A stretch of 45,390 nt of DNA from Phycomyces blakesleeanus NRRL 1555(-) (GCF_001638985.1 NW_017265172.1:1-45390); one strand, 5' to 3'; numbered from the stretch's first letter, positions 31,753 to 42,719 are shown. Numbers and translations are program-made. Notes: generated from the sequence alone by a model not told the origin.

Positions 31753-31777
31753 CTATTGGCTTGGATATAACAAGCAA
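31753..31777 (+). promoter_or_regulatory. Conserved upstream motif of tnp2, element C
   Basis: CTATTGGCTTGGATATAACA plus AGCAA, 23 of 25 positions identical to 21413-21437 of element A and at the same distance from the element end and from tnp2 exon 1. Confidence 0.6.
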
Positions 31778-31861
31778 CAAAAATTATTTTATTTATTACT
31801 ACAATGTCTTTGTGAATAGATAAATATGACATTGGTTTCCCCTTTGTTTCATTTTTAAAAA

Positions 31862-34800
31862 ATGAAAGACATTATATCTTCTACTATTAAATAAAGCTTT
31901 GAAGAGTACTATTGTATCAAGTGCATTAAAAATTATAATAGATACATCTTAGTGTCAAAGAGAACTGCCCAGCATCATGATAAGAAAGCAGCTTTAAAAG
32001 ATGCTATCAGATGCGAACTTGATATGTTATTTACAATATAAAAGTTGTGTTTTTATATACTATAAGCTTTTATATTAAACACAAGTGCGCAAAGACATAT
32101 AAGAAACATTGATGGGAAATGTAAGACATTTTTATTTAGGTATCAAAAAAACAACTTTCTTATTATATTCTATATTTATAGCTATTGTAGTCCAAGAATC
32201 TAAATCTATGGAAGTACTTGCATGTCAGTCTGACTTACTTATTTTGGATATTTCTTCTATGTCAGTTAACAATGAAGTCAATGTTAATTTCAATAACATA
32301 GACTTTGAGTATGAGAGCAATGAGAATGCTGAAGATACTGTTGGTATTGCTGTTGAAGAAGTTGATACTAAATGTTTGTATGACAGTCAAAAAAAATCTA
32401 AAAAAAAGTGAAGAAAATTAATATTTTTTTTTATATTTTTAAATAGACATGTTTTCAAACAGCAGTATGTCTGAGAATTCTATGCACAGATTTATTGCAA
32501 CATTCACTGTGCTATTTGCATTACTACGTGGTCAACAAGGGCATGGTTATCTTTATTGAGTTCATCAATAAACTCTTGAAGATTTATAAGCAGGGCTTCC
32601 AGCTTCCCACAAGTCTGCCTGGTCTTCAGTATATGACTGAATTTTGTGAGCTCTCCAAGGGCATAAGACAATTTGTGCACTGCAATAATTGCTATGCAAT
32701 TTATGAAGAAAATCAATCTGCTCCTTCTCACTGTGTCTTTTTAAAGACAGATGCTTGTACAGCTTGTAACTGTGAATTGATAAAGAAATCTTTGTCTGAT
32801 TCTTTGGTTCCCAAGTATAGTTTCATTATCAGTCTATCAAAAATGTATTCAAATTTTTTTTTTTAATCATCTAGTCTTAAAAAAAAAGGTATATAAATGG
32901 AGTACAGACCCAAATTTAGCAGACACAATGTGCGATATATATAATGATGCGGTTTGAAAAGAGCGTAAGGATAATAACAATGTTTAATTTGTTGAGCAGT
33001 CTTGTTTGCTGATACTGACACTCAATATTGACTGGTTCTGACCATTTGATAAAGTTACATACTCTTGTGGTACAACCTACTTAGTCATTAACAACTTGCC
33101 TTGCAGTAACCAGCTTAAAGCTGAGAACTTAATCCTTATAAAATTTATATCTGCTCCCAAGAAATCTAAAACTGACAAGATAAAAAACTATCTTGAACTA
33201 ATTGTAGATGAGTTGATACAGCTGTATTGTGGAGTAAGAATCCCAACATTTGTGTCTCCTACTGATCAAGTGATTTGTGCTGCATTGATGATAGTTGCCT
33301 GTAATATCCCAGCTGCCAGAAAGACCAGTGGATTTACTGCACATGATAGCACATGTGCATGCTTTAAGTGCAACCATCATTTCACTCACCTTGACAGCAC
33401 AAAAAAGGTTGATTTCTATGGATTTAAAGAGTCTGAGTGATGTCATCATAACTTTGAGAAGAATAGACTGCATGCTGAGGAGTGGAAGAACGCAGTTAAC
33501 ATCTCAGAAAGACAGCATATGTAAATTAAAAATGTTGTTCAATGATTGCAGTTGTACTGCCTTGGATACTTTGATCTAGTATGTGGAACAATCATTGATC
33601 CCATGCATAATCTGTTCTTGGGGACAGCAAAAAGAATGATGGATCAGTGGATTGAATGTGATGTTATTGGAGACAGACATTTTACTGCTATGTAAAATTT
33701 AGCTGATAAGATGATTATGCTAAGAGAATATACTGTATTGAAAAGCAAAATTGGCAAAAATTGCATTTATGAAAGCAGATGAGTAAAAGTCGTAAGTATT
33801 GATGTATTCTCCTGTGATGTTGAAGTCAGTACTCTCATTCTTGCATTTCAATAACTGGATTAATTTTGTTCATGCATGCCATCATCTTGTAGAGCCCAGC
33901 ATTATATTTGATGCTATTAATACTGCCTATAGATATCTCAAAAAGTTTTGTGAAAAATGTAATGAGATTTATATCACTAAGATTCTTATCTGTAATATGT
34001 ATTAATATCTTCATCTTTGTAAAGCTATTCTTGATTTTGAATCAGCATATAGTTTTTGGTTCTTGTGGTGATCCAGACACTTGGTTGTTGGATTTATTAC
34101 ATCTAAGAACATATTCCTATTATTATGGTAAAACAGCTATCATTACAAGAACAAATGAATAATTTATTTATTTTACTTATGGTAAATCAATAAGACCAAT
34201 AATTAATTACAGTAAGTACTGTAATTATGACAGCTCAGTAAGCACTGAGTTAATATGAGGACACTGCAATTAGATTAAATTATAAACATGGCAGTACCAG
34301 CTCTCTAATATCTAAATGAACTCAGACTTAAGAGATTAAGATGTGACTGACAAAGCAGATTGTGTTTTGATATAAAAAGAACAACTTTTTATTCTTTAAT
34401 AAAGACAACCTATATACAGTCTCAAAGTATTCTTATATACGTCTCAATCTTTTTACTGTTGATTTTATTTTATTAAACTTCACAGTTCTTTGCATTTGAG
34501 AGATACAATGACCAACTCAAAAATATCAGCATAAATGGCAAGAACGGTTTTGAAGCCACGTTTATGAGATGCTTTGTTGAAGATATATACAAAAGTAATT
34601 TTGTTAATTCTGTTCTTACATGTCTTACTCAAGCTCTCTTTCTTTCTGTCCTTTCCAAACTTATCTGTTTATCTACATCTGTCTTTACCTTACTATCTGC
34701 CTCCTTCACAATTATTCAGTCACCATTCATTTTGCAAGCATATGTGGATTCTTCTGAAACTATCAGAATTTCTATCTTAGACAATGAATCTCTCTCACCT

Positions 34801-35382
34801 ACATTCTTCTCACTTTCAGTTAGTAAATCTTTTTCAATGGGTGATATTGATTATCCCCATTCGTTGGAATACTACAAACTCGCATATCTCACTCCTAATG
34901 TTGTCCATTATAAAAATGCTGCTACCTCTCCATTCTTTGTTAACAATCAGATTATAAAGTTGAAATCAATCAATATTCTTGGCCAAGTGTACTATGGCAA
35001 TAATGGCACCACTGGCCGCAGATCATATGTCCAATCATTGTTTCTTGGCAGTGATAGAAGTATAGAACCAATCTTCACTTATCAAATCAAGTATATCTTT
35101 ATTCATTAATTTACTCCTCCTCCAATGTTGCCCTACTATGAAGCCGATTCCACTCATCATAATCAACATGTATTTGCATTTGTCAACTGGCTTCCTTTAC
35201 TTGGAGATAAATCACAAGAGAAAGATGGAGTTGAAATTTGTGGTTCAACACCTTTGCCATCAAACTATCATTTAATTTTATCTATATATAGAATTTTTTT
35301 AGAAGTAGCAATTGCTAATCATACAACAGGACTTGTCAAAAAAAAACTGGTAATTGCCTTACCAAAAAAACTTTATACTTAA
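31862..35382 (+). pseudogene. tnp2 transposase of element C, decayed
   Basis: Exon 1 near 31890-32025 keeps CIKC and SKRTAQHHDKKAALKDA. Exon 3 from 32182 is acidic. Exon 4 runs from 32446 to TAA at 35380-35382 and is split by the solo LTR at 34064-34484. Preserved blocks include VVNKGMVIFIEFINKLLKIY, INNLPCSNQLKAENL, CACFKCNHHF, DPMHNLFLGTAKRMMDQW, VYSPVMLKSV, SAYSFWF then AFERYNDQLKN across the LTR, INILGQVYYG and HVFAFVNWLP. Several frameshifts and stops occur, such as TAA at 35107-35109 before FTPPP. It converges on the partner gene, about 40 bp apart. Confidence 0.88.
34064..34484 (-). mobile_element. Solo LTR of the same gypsy family as 6188-12309
   Basis: 421 bp, starting TGTGGTGATCCAGACACT as the minus-strand LTR of the intact element does, and ending CTTCACA. 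A perfect 5-bp duplication GTTCT lies at 34059-34063 and 34485-34489. It sits in the tnp2 FERYN region of element C. Much diverged from the young copy, so older. Confidence 0.93.
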
Positions 35383-35425
35383 AAAAAACAATAATAATTA
35401 TTCTTTCTTTTCTTTCTTTCTTTTT

Positions 35426-37929
35426 TTAAAAATAAAAAGAAAAGTAAATGGCGATAACAAAAAAAGACAGAGAAAAATAATTAATATCTCTATATAAATC
35501 ATCAGCATTGAGTTTGTGAAGATGAGAATAAATAAGATGAGATAAACAATAATTTTTATTATTTTTATTGTGGCCCATCTCTAAGGGTCCATGGAGGGAA
35601 ACATAACAAACGTCATCAGGAACTGGTTTCTCAGATAGGCTGATGAGATTTCTGTCTAACAACTGGCAAATGCTGTTACCCAAGTTTGCTCTCACAATCT
35701 CATCAATGTTAAAGATGATGTTGTTAAACTAAAAACATATTTATATATATCACGTTAAATATTATTCAAATATAAAAAATTATTTCTTGCAAAATTATTT
35801 ATTTCATCACTTCTCTAAAAAGAACAGGTAACCTTTAGAATGCGCTTGCAAGGTCTTTCAGGAAACTCATCCTCTGACTCGCCTTCAGAAATTGCTGATT
35901 TTATCATCAGTCTAGAACAGTTTCTCTTTATTAAAGCATCAATGACATCTTTGTTTAGCACATATGCTATTATGCAGTGGTCGAAGTGCTGTAATTTTTT
36001 TTATATATTAATATTAATTATATGGTTGAATTTGGGATGAAATATAAAGTAACACTCACTTCAGTTTCTCTTGCAGCTTGTCTTCTAGGAGCGTTAGTGA
36101 CAGCTTGCATCCTAGAATTTTCTCTGTCTTTACAAGTTGTGCTCTGAAAGTTTGTGTGCACTATAGTACAGAGTTTGCTTGTTTTTATACCCTGTCTAAC
36201 AAACTTTGAAAGCAGTTAACCAAGAAGATTGGCAACAATTTTCTTGTTGGGGCTACTATTAAAAAAGACATCTGTTTCCCACCTTGGCTTTGCCTCGTTG
36301 GTGCTGACAAGAGCAGGATCATTGAAAGTAAATTTGTCCCTCCGCATATAACCTCGAATTGACACGGTGTTGTGTGTTCTTCAGCTTTGCCCACTCTAAT
36401 TCATCTCTCTTTTTCTCCAATCATTTCCTCTTTCATTTTTTCTCATCATCATCTACATTACCACTCTAAATATTAACACATCCCTTCAATGTCACATTTT
36501 CATATACATATATATTTTTACTTTTATTATCACTTCTACTTTCCTGCATTTATTCTTCTTTTAGCATTTTTTATATATACATCTTTCCTTTTCCTTTTCT
36601 AGTTTTTCCCCACATTCTTGTATATAGACATCTCATATCTTTTGAATATACTTATATCTCTTGCATTATTTTATTTGCTTATACTCTCAGTTCTCTTTTT
36701 CTTACACTATTTATTTTCTTCTATTACTGCTATTCATTTCTCATCTTATATCCCATTTTTATTATCTTTTTATTACTATTACTATTATATTCTAATATCT
36801 TACCCCTACATTTTACCAAAAGCACAAATATTATCCCACTCTTTCTATTATGACATTAACATCTATCTGTCTTTACATATTATATCTTCTTGTGCTATAA
36901 GTCACATCTGTAATCTCTAAAAAACATCTCATTTTTCATATTTTTATTTCATTTTATTTTCATCTTTTAAAGGTATATAAGAGACCTATTTCTACAACAA
37001 TAAACATCATCAGTTATCTCTCTCTTAAAATCACTGTCTCTAAATTGTTTTCTGCCTGACTCATAGGAAAGCAGTCATATATCACATTAAAAGTCTTATA
37101 TCTTTGTTCAAAATTCTCTTCCTCTTTTTTCTCTTTCTGCTCCTTTGTATCTGTGTGATTGTCCTAAGTGAAATCAACAGTGTTCTCTTAAATTCTCTTC
37201 TAAACTTATCTTCTTGTATCTTGCTGTCTATCTGTCTTGATTGTCCCATGTGAAATCAGCAGTATTTTTATTTTCTTCTTCTACCTTATCTTCTTGTACC
37301 TTGCTGTTTTACCTCTTTGGATTGTCCCAAGCAAAATCAACAGTGTTTCTATACCTCCTTTCACCTTATATCTTAACACTTTTATTTCTTTTTTATCCTC
37401 AACTGTCCCAAGTAAAGTTGAATATTCAATCGCCCTTCTAAATACTCTGTATCCCTTCCATATTCATCTTTCTTTTTATTATTCTTTTTCCTACCAGAAC
37501 TCGTACTCCAGAATTACATTTGTAATTCATGTTCAATATATTTTTCTCTTATTTTCTGATGAAGTTGCACACGCAACAAACTCAACACGCATCAGAATCA
37601 ACTTCTATTTAACAAAAATAGTTAATAGTTGGAATATTGGATATAGTAATACTTACAAGGACTTTGTTCTTGTTTTTACAGCTGATTTCAGAAGCGATGC
37701 CAGGAGGAATTCTGATAATAGAACTGACAGCAACAGAGAAATTATCAAGAGAAACAGAAGCGTATGTTAGATATTCATTTCCTTGTCCAAAGCCAGCACA
37801 AATGACTTTTTGCATCGTAATGAGTTTACCACGTACATTAATCATGAATTTTTCCATTTCTTTTATCTTAGCTAAAAGCTTTTTGTATTTATCAGATGAA
37901 TTAGAAGCAATTTGGCATATTTCAGTCAT
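35426..37929 (-). pseudogene. Partner gene of element C, with a long repeat-bearing interval
   Basis: Exon 1 (37657-37929) starts MTEICQIASNSSDKYKKLLA, a probable coiled coil like exon 1 of A, and ends at GTAAGT. Exon 2 (about 36410-36060) has DPALVSTNEAKPRWETDVFF, an in-frame TAA, and RRQAARETE before GTGAGT. Exon 3 (35833-35988) has HFDHCIIAY and AISEGESEDE. Exon 4 (from 35728) has NIIFNIDEIVRANLG and VPDDVCYVSL; the true end may be before 35426. Exons 1 and 3 are whole codons, as in A and B. About 1.2 kb with a tandem repeat separates exons 1 and 2, far more than the 50-60-bp introns of A and B, so an insertion is likely. Confidence 0.75.
37140..37440 (-). repeat. 81-bp tandem repeat, four copies, coding-like on the minus strand
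   Basis: GATTGTCCCAAGTGAAATCA-type blocks start at 37157, 37239, 37320 and about 37401. The spacing of 81-82 bp is a multiple of three. On the minus strand each unit reads near NTVDFTWDN followed by a Lys/Glu-rich stretch (EEENK, EKKEEENFEQ), with scattered stops. It lies between partner exons 1 and 2 of element C. The rest of 36420-37600 is pyrimidine-rich on the plus strand, with no other gene. Confidence 0.7.
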
Positions 37930-38275
37930 AATCTATAATATTAAATAAAGTATATTTTCTGTTATTTAATCTTTAACTTTTAATTCATAATATTTGATTT
38001 CAAATTAATGATTTATTTCTTATGTACAAGCAGATATGTATGTGAGAAAGTGAATAAGTAAAAGGGAGAGAGAAAGTGTGTTTTTGTAAGCAAGAAGTGT
38101 TGTGATATTCCAAACAACTTCTTTATATAAGTATACTAAATGGAACTGTAAATATATCCAGAATATCCTCTTGTAACTTTGAGATGACAATCCATCATTA
38201 TATTATCTTTTTGGACTCAATTGGTTTTTAATCCTTTTTTTTCAAACACACACTTCTTTTTTTATCTTGTCCTTC

Positions 38276-38581
38276 TGTAATGACTATGGGTAATTGGGTT
38301 TGAATTCGGAGACTAGTTTAGGCAACTAGACAATGAGACAGAAGTTTGAGCTTAAGAAAGATGCTTTTTATTGATAGAAGACACAACGAGTATTTATACT
38401 CTTTGACTAGATAGAGAGAACACACTCAAACATGTATCATCAACAGAGACGTAATGGAAACCAGGGAAAAGGATTGAAATAAGAATTCAGATACAAACAA
38501 TAGAATAGATACAAACAATAGCAATGTTAGAGACCTTGTGATTATATAAGTCTAAGTGCTACTTTATCTTTGGTCACAACA
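38276..38581. mobile_element. Probable solo LTR, 306 bp
   Basis: It starts TGTAATGAC and ends GTCACAACA, with CCTTC before and CTTTC after it (four of five bases match). It has no ORF and lies between the divergent partner and third genes of element C. A TTTTTATTGATAGAAG segment resembles the RNA-end region of the gypsy LTRs, suggesting minus orientation. Confidence 0.6.
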
Positions 38582-38916
38582 CTTTCTATTTCCTGTTTTA
38601 TTCTTTTGTTGTTTTTATTCTTTTTTTTTCTGATTTTTCTTTTGTTTCATTTTTCTTGTTTTCCTTTTCTCTCTCTCTTTTTAACTTTCATTATATTTAT
38701 GTATTTTTCTGGTAAGACATATTTTCTTTGCAAAATGAAATACTTCCTTACAAACAAAAAAATAATTAATTTATTTCACTGCTATAGACAAGCACACACT
38801 TACTCTGTCTCTTTTGCACTTTTATATCTCTCCATTTTTCTTTGATAAGACAATCTCTTTAAAATACTATATATATACATATAACTAAAAAATAAGAATT
38901 GTTTCTGTTGTCATAG

Positions 38917-39238
38917 ACACTGATGTTTTAACTTCTTCTGATACATTCTCTTTACAATGGCTATCTGGATTAGTCAAGGTTAGTAAATATACTTTATGTC
39001 ATCATCCTATAAAATTATTCTAACTTTTTTCTTTCTTTCTTATAGGCTGTATTGCAAAAAAATACTCTATACAATTAAACATGACTATCAAAATGGTAAT
39101 ATTTTATTTTATTTTACTTTATTTTTATTTCTTTTTTATATTTATCTAAAAAAAATGACTTTTATTATAGATGAACAACCCTCTCTCAAACATGCTCTAC
39201 ATCATAAACTATCATCTCATGCTACCGTTATTGACATG
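38917..39238 (+). pseudogene. Third gene of element C, exon homologues of the element A gene
   Basis: Exons 38917-38978 (62 nt), 39046-39095 (50 nt) and 39171-39238 (68 nt) match the 62-, 49- and 68-nt exons at 2801-2862, 2685-2733 and 2547-2614, including GTTAGTA, GTAATAT and GTAAGT/GTAAAT donors. Peptides: DVLTSSDTFSLQWLSGLVK and DEQPSLKHALHHKLSSHATV. One extra A in the second exon shifts the frame. The upstream 9-nt micro-exon seen in A has lost its acceptor here (ATGT for ACAG). Hence a broken copy. Function unknown. Confidence 0.65.
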
Positions 39239-39603
39239 GTAAGTCTTCTTTTTCTTTTATTCTTTTTATATGTACTGCAAGATTATTTATACTGTATACT
39301 AATGTAATACAATACTCTACTAGAGACTATATCAACTCTTGACAAGTATTATCGATGTTTACATATAAATTGTTTTGCTTTGGGTATGTAAATTAATTAT
39401 TTTATTGTCTAATTTACTTGAATTAATTTCTCTGATCCTTTTCACAGTAAAAGAAAATCAGAATAAATGCTACATTTAACATTTTCATTGTCTTTTTGCT
39501 CAATCCATTTGTTTCTAGTATTTTCAATGCAAGTATAAATTAAGTATATATTGATTTGCAGAAATCACTGAAATGTATATCTGGTCTGAACAGATTAAAA
39601 GTT

Positions 39604-39685
39604 CAAAAAAGAGCAAAAAAAGGGCAAAACTTTAGACCATTTTAGTAGATAATAGTTTTAATTAATTTTGCTCTTTTTTTGCCCT
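39604..39685. repeat. Imperfect palindrome interrupted by an LTR-like insertion
   Basis: TTCAAAAAAGAGCAAAAAAA plus GGGCAAAA at 39603-39630 is the inverted partner of TTTTGCTCTTTTTTTGCCCT at 39666-39685. If the repeat 39686-40196 is removed, the right arm continues TTTTTTTTGAA and the arms grow to about 28 bp. Confidence 0.65.
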
Positions 39686-40196
39686 TGTTGTGGTGCTTGA
39701 AAGTTTAAAAGAAGCTGTTAAAAAGAACTGAAGATTTGAAGGTAAGGAACAAAAATTGGTAAGAACTTGTGTAAGGCTTGTTTATTACAAAAAGATTTGA
39801 TATCCAAATTTAACTAGGTTCCTACACTAAACTACTACTGATATTTATATTATTTTGGATCAGAAAAATCATATGACTGGATTCAGATAATCAATCTTAT
39901 CTGAGCCTTAATCAAAGCAACATGCTATTAGAATGATTAATGTATGATTAATTATATAAATGTGTGTAGTCCCAATAAAGTATTAATATAGAAAGTAAAA
40001 GTGTTTATGAGTTATAATTATGCTTACAGTAATTCATTGATATATCCCATATTATAATGATATCATTATATATAATATAATTACTATTGTGCATGATAAA
40101 CCTGTGTGTTAAATAATAAAGTAATTGGTAGACGTCTTTGACTGGAATAGCTGAGATCTTATATTATTTCCTTTCAACTTTTTCTTATTTACAACA
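39686..40196 (+). repeat. LTR-like dispersed repeat, copy 2
   Basis: About 511 bp, TGTTGTGGTGCTTG to TTTACAACA, collinear with 13935-14440. It is flanked by GCCCT (39681-39685) and GCCTT (40197-40201), a probable 5-bp duplication with one change. With TG..CA ends this supports a solo LTR of a family not otherwise present here. Confidence 0.7.
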
Positions 40197-40484
40197 GCCT
40201 TTTTTTTGAAGGTTTACAAAAAGGGAAAAATTAATTAACTGCTATGAGTAACTAGTTTTTGTCCAATACTACTTGCATGATAATATCATGCATCTCTTGT
40301 AGTTGCATTACACTTAGATAGCAAATAATGATTAAAAGTATATATACTTGTTAAAATTAATTACTGGCATATATAAAAGTGAGAAGTACATTACTCTTTT
40401 ACTTATTATCTTAAAAAATGCTGCATACTCTAATAAATATACTTGCAAAATTAACTTAGAATGCATCTGCAGCTATCACTCAAC

Positions 40485-41678
40485 ACACATTGAAGAAGAT
40501 AATCAAGATGTTGTCCAACTCTAAATTATTTGCTTTTGAGAAAAATTATGACATATACAAATATTTTGCAAGCATATGGAAATTAAAGCTACAACAGAAA
40601 AAATTGATGATTAGAAAGGCCCAAGACAAAATCAGCAAAGGATGCTATTTTTTCAAAGGGCAAAACAAGACAAAGAAACTTGTGACTCAAAAAGAAAGAT
40701 TAGATTTTCTGCTTGCCTTGGATGAAAGGGGCTTTCTGGAAGAGTTTTGAATGAGCAAGAGCTCTTTTTATAAGCTGTATGATTTTGTAAAAAACTATGA
40801 GCTTTACTAACAATTGTCAGGATTTTACTCAATTGATATTAGACTCAGATTTCTATTGTTCTTGACCAATTAGAATAAAATAGTAATTCTTTGTCAAGTG
40901 GCCATTTTGTATGACGTTCTGGAATAGAAAGTAGGTGATTCAAAATAATAGTTTACAAATGTTTATCTACATATACAAAAGCAAATTTATTTATCTGTTT
41001 TCTACAATAAAAACAAATAGAGGACTCTATCAAGAATATAACAATCAGGTTCTTCAAAGTAATTCTCTCTTTGGAGCACAAGTTTGTTTACTGATCAACC
41101 AAATCTGAGAAAGCAGAGATAAAACAAGCAAATGAATATCCATTAGAATTTCAAAACATTGTTGAATTTTTTGATGAATGCTTATTTAAGCTGGCAAAAG
41201 TATCATTGTGAAAACCAGAGCAGTCTTTTGGTCGCAGATCCACTTACTGTGTAAACAGTGTCACAGTGTATGATCATAGACACATAATCGATACATGTCA
41301 ACATGTTTCTTTGAAAGTTTGCATGATATGCATACTTTGTCTAAGTGTGAGTTTAGAAAATTCCTGAAGTGATTCTTTTCTGGTGACAAGTACGTGTTGG
41401 CATATGCGGAATACAAGACTACAAACTATATTGTTCCAATAAAAAAGAAGCCAGGGAACAGTGAACTCTTGTTAGCAAATAAAGGGTTCAATACAAAGAT
41501 CTCGAGTATGCAAGTAAAAATTGAGCATGCATTTGGAATCTTGAAAAAGAGATTCTACTCCCTCAAATCAATCCCTGTAAGGTTAAAAAAAAAGAAAGAT
41601 GTTGTAAAGATTAATGCATGTATTTGGGTTTGTATTGTTCTGAACAATTTTCTGATGTGTCAAGATGCCAACAAGTGA
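40485..41678 (+). pseudogene. PIF/Harbinger DDE transposase remnant
   Basis: The 3' part is clear: SFGRRSTYCVNSVTVYDHRH, FFSGDKYVLAYAEYKTTNYI, KKKPGNSELLLANKGFNTKI, and VKIEHAFGILKKRFYSLKSI, which are the DDE_Tnp_4 blocks around the second Asp region and the Glu. The expected Asp after GDKYVLA is not seen (AYAEY). The 5' part (40490-40750) is a Lys-rich frame ending LDFLLALDERGFLEEF. Frameshifts lie between. No ends or duplication were found. The stretch 41700-42258 holds no gene. Confidence 0.8.
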
Positions 41679-42258
41679 TCTCAGGAAGCCAAGTGTTAAT
41701 GGAAAGATAGAGAGAAAGCTGAAGTTGAATGCCTGAAGAAGACAGAATATTTAGAAGAGTCTGATATAGTAGATAGATCCCAGAATATAGACAGAAATTC
41801 AAGGTGGATCTAGACACAACATGCTGTTATGTCAAAAGAAAATAATATATCTTCATGAATAAAGAAAATAAAATTTAATCATTTTAAATGCATTAAAAAA
41901 ACAGAAGTATTAGCTTTTATATCTATTAGATAGATCCCACTTTTTGGCATTTGACATCTGTTATTAAACAGATATTTCAGTATTATTTTTGTTCTTTTCT
42001 TTCTTTAATATTTTATTATCGAACTATTTTAAAGAAGTAATTAGAAGATCAATTTTGTCTGCTTTAATGATAGTATTTTTATATAGTCTACATGTCTTTA
42101 CATTTTTTAAATGAAATAATATTAGTTCTGAGAATTTATATATATACGAGGTAGACTGGTTGTCCTCATTGGGACAGTTTAAGAAGCAATAACCATACTA
42201 TGAAAAGAAGGAAAACCCTGTTCGTCTAAGTTTATTTCAATACTGGTTTTATCTATTT

Positions 42259-42397
42259 AATTGGCGCCCATTTCCATCTAATTAGCATCTGTTTCCATCT
42301 AATTAGAACCCATTGACATCTGATTGGCTTCCATAGAAATTGAATTTGCATTCATTACCAACTGAATTTGCTCCTATTGCCATCTGAATTTGCCCCC
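42259..42397. repeat. 21-bp tandem repeat, about 6.5 copies
   Basis: Units such as AATTGGCGCCCATTTCCATC and AATTAGCATCTGTTTCCATC, degenerating to AATTTGCTCCTATTGCCATC. Non-coding, left of the DDE transposase gene. Confidence 0.85.
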
Positions 42398-42462
42398 TCC
42401 CTTTTACTATTGGCGGAAGGGTACATGGCACTCAAATTTTTTATTCTTACGCCTTACAATTT

Positions 42463-42595
42463 TTTGTATATAACTGTAGTATTTTTTTTGTAAACGTCGT
42501 ACTTTTTTTTTGTAAACGTCGTATTTTTTTTTGTAAACGTCGAATTTTTTTTATATAACCGTAGTATTTTTTTTTGTAAACGTCGTATTTTTTTG
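42463..42595. repeat. 22-23-bp tandem repeat, about six copies
   Basis: Units TGTAAACGTCGTA followed by eight to ten T; two variants read ATATAACTGTAGTA or ATATAACCGTAGTA. Each holds one ACG-TCG palindrome core, so these could be protein-binding sites near an element end. Confidence 0.85.
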
Positions 42596-42719
42596 GCATA
42601 AAACATGGATATTTTTATTAGGCATAATTAGTTGATAGAGAAATAGAACACATAATAAGAAGTAAGATATAATGAAATACAAAGTAATAAAAAAAGAAAA
42701 GCATAAAGCAGTAAAATAA

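Larger units (their letters stand above)
31671..39600 (+). mobile_element. CACTA-like (tnp2) element C, old and interrupted
   Basis: Its left border is placed by alignment to the right end of A: AAAGTATTTTTCATCTTAG, then a shared upstream motif 82 bp in. Gene order is tnp2 (+), partner (-), third gene (+), a mirror image of A and B. Two solo LTRs with duplications lie inside (34064-34484, 38276-38581). The right border is not identified; it should fall near 39500-39680 if the net size is about 6.6 kb, and only CATTGAAAATACTAG near 39530 (inverted) hints at it. Coding is more decayed than in A or B. Confidence 0.65.

Noticed and set aside
36618..37770. Long plus-strand frames rich in Leu, Phe and Ser that look like membrane proteins
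   Set aside because: They are the complement of an A/G-rich strand; the minus strand shows the repeat with a three-base period and better coding sense.
42259..42595. CRISPR-like regular repeats
   Set aside because: Units are contiguous with no unique spacers and the host is eukaryotic; ordinary tandem arrays.
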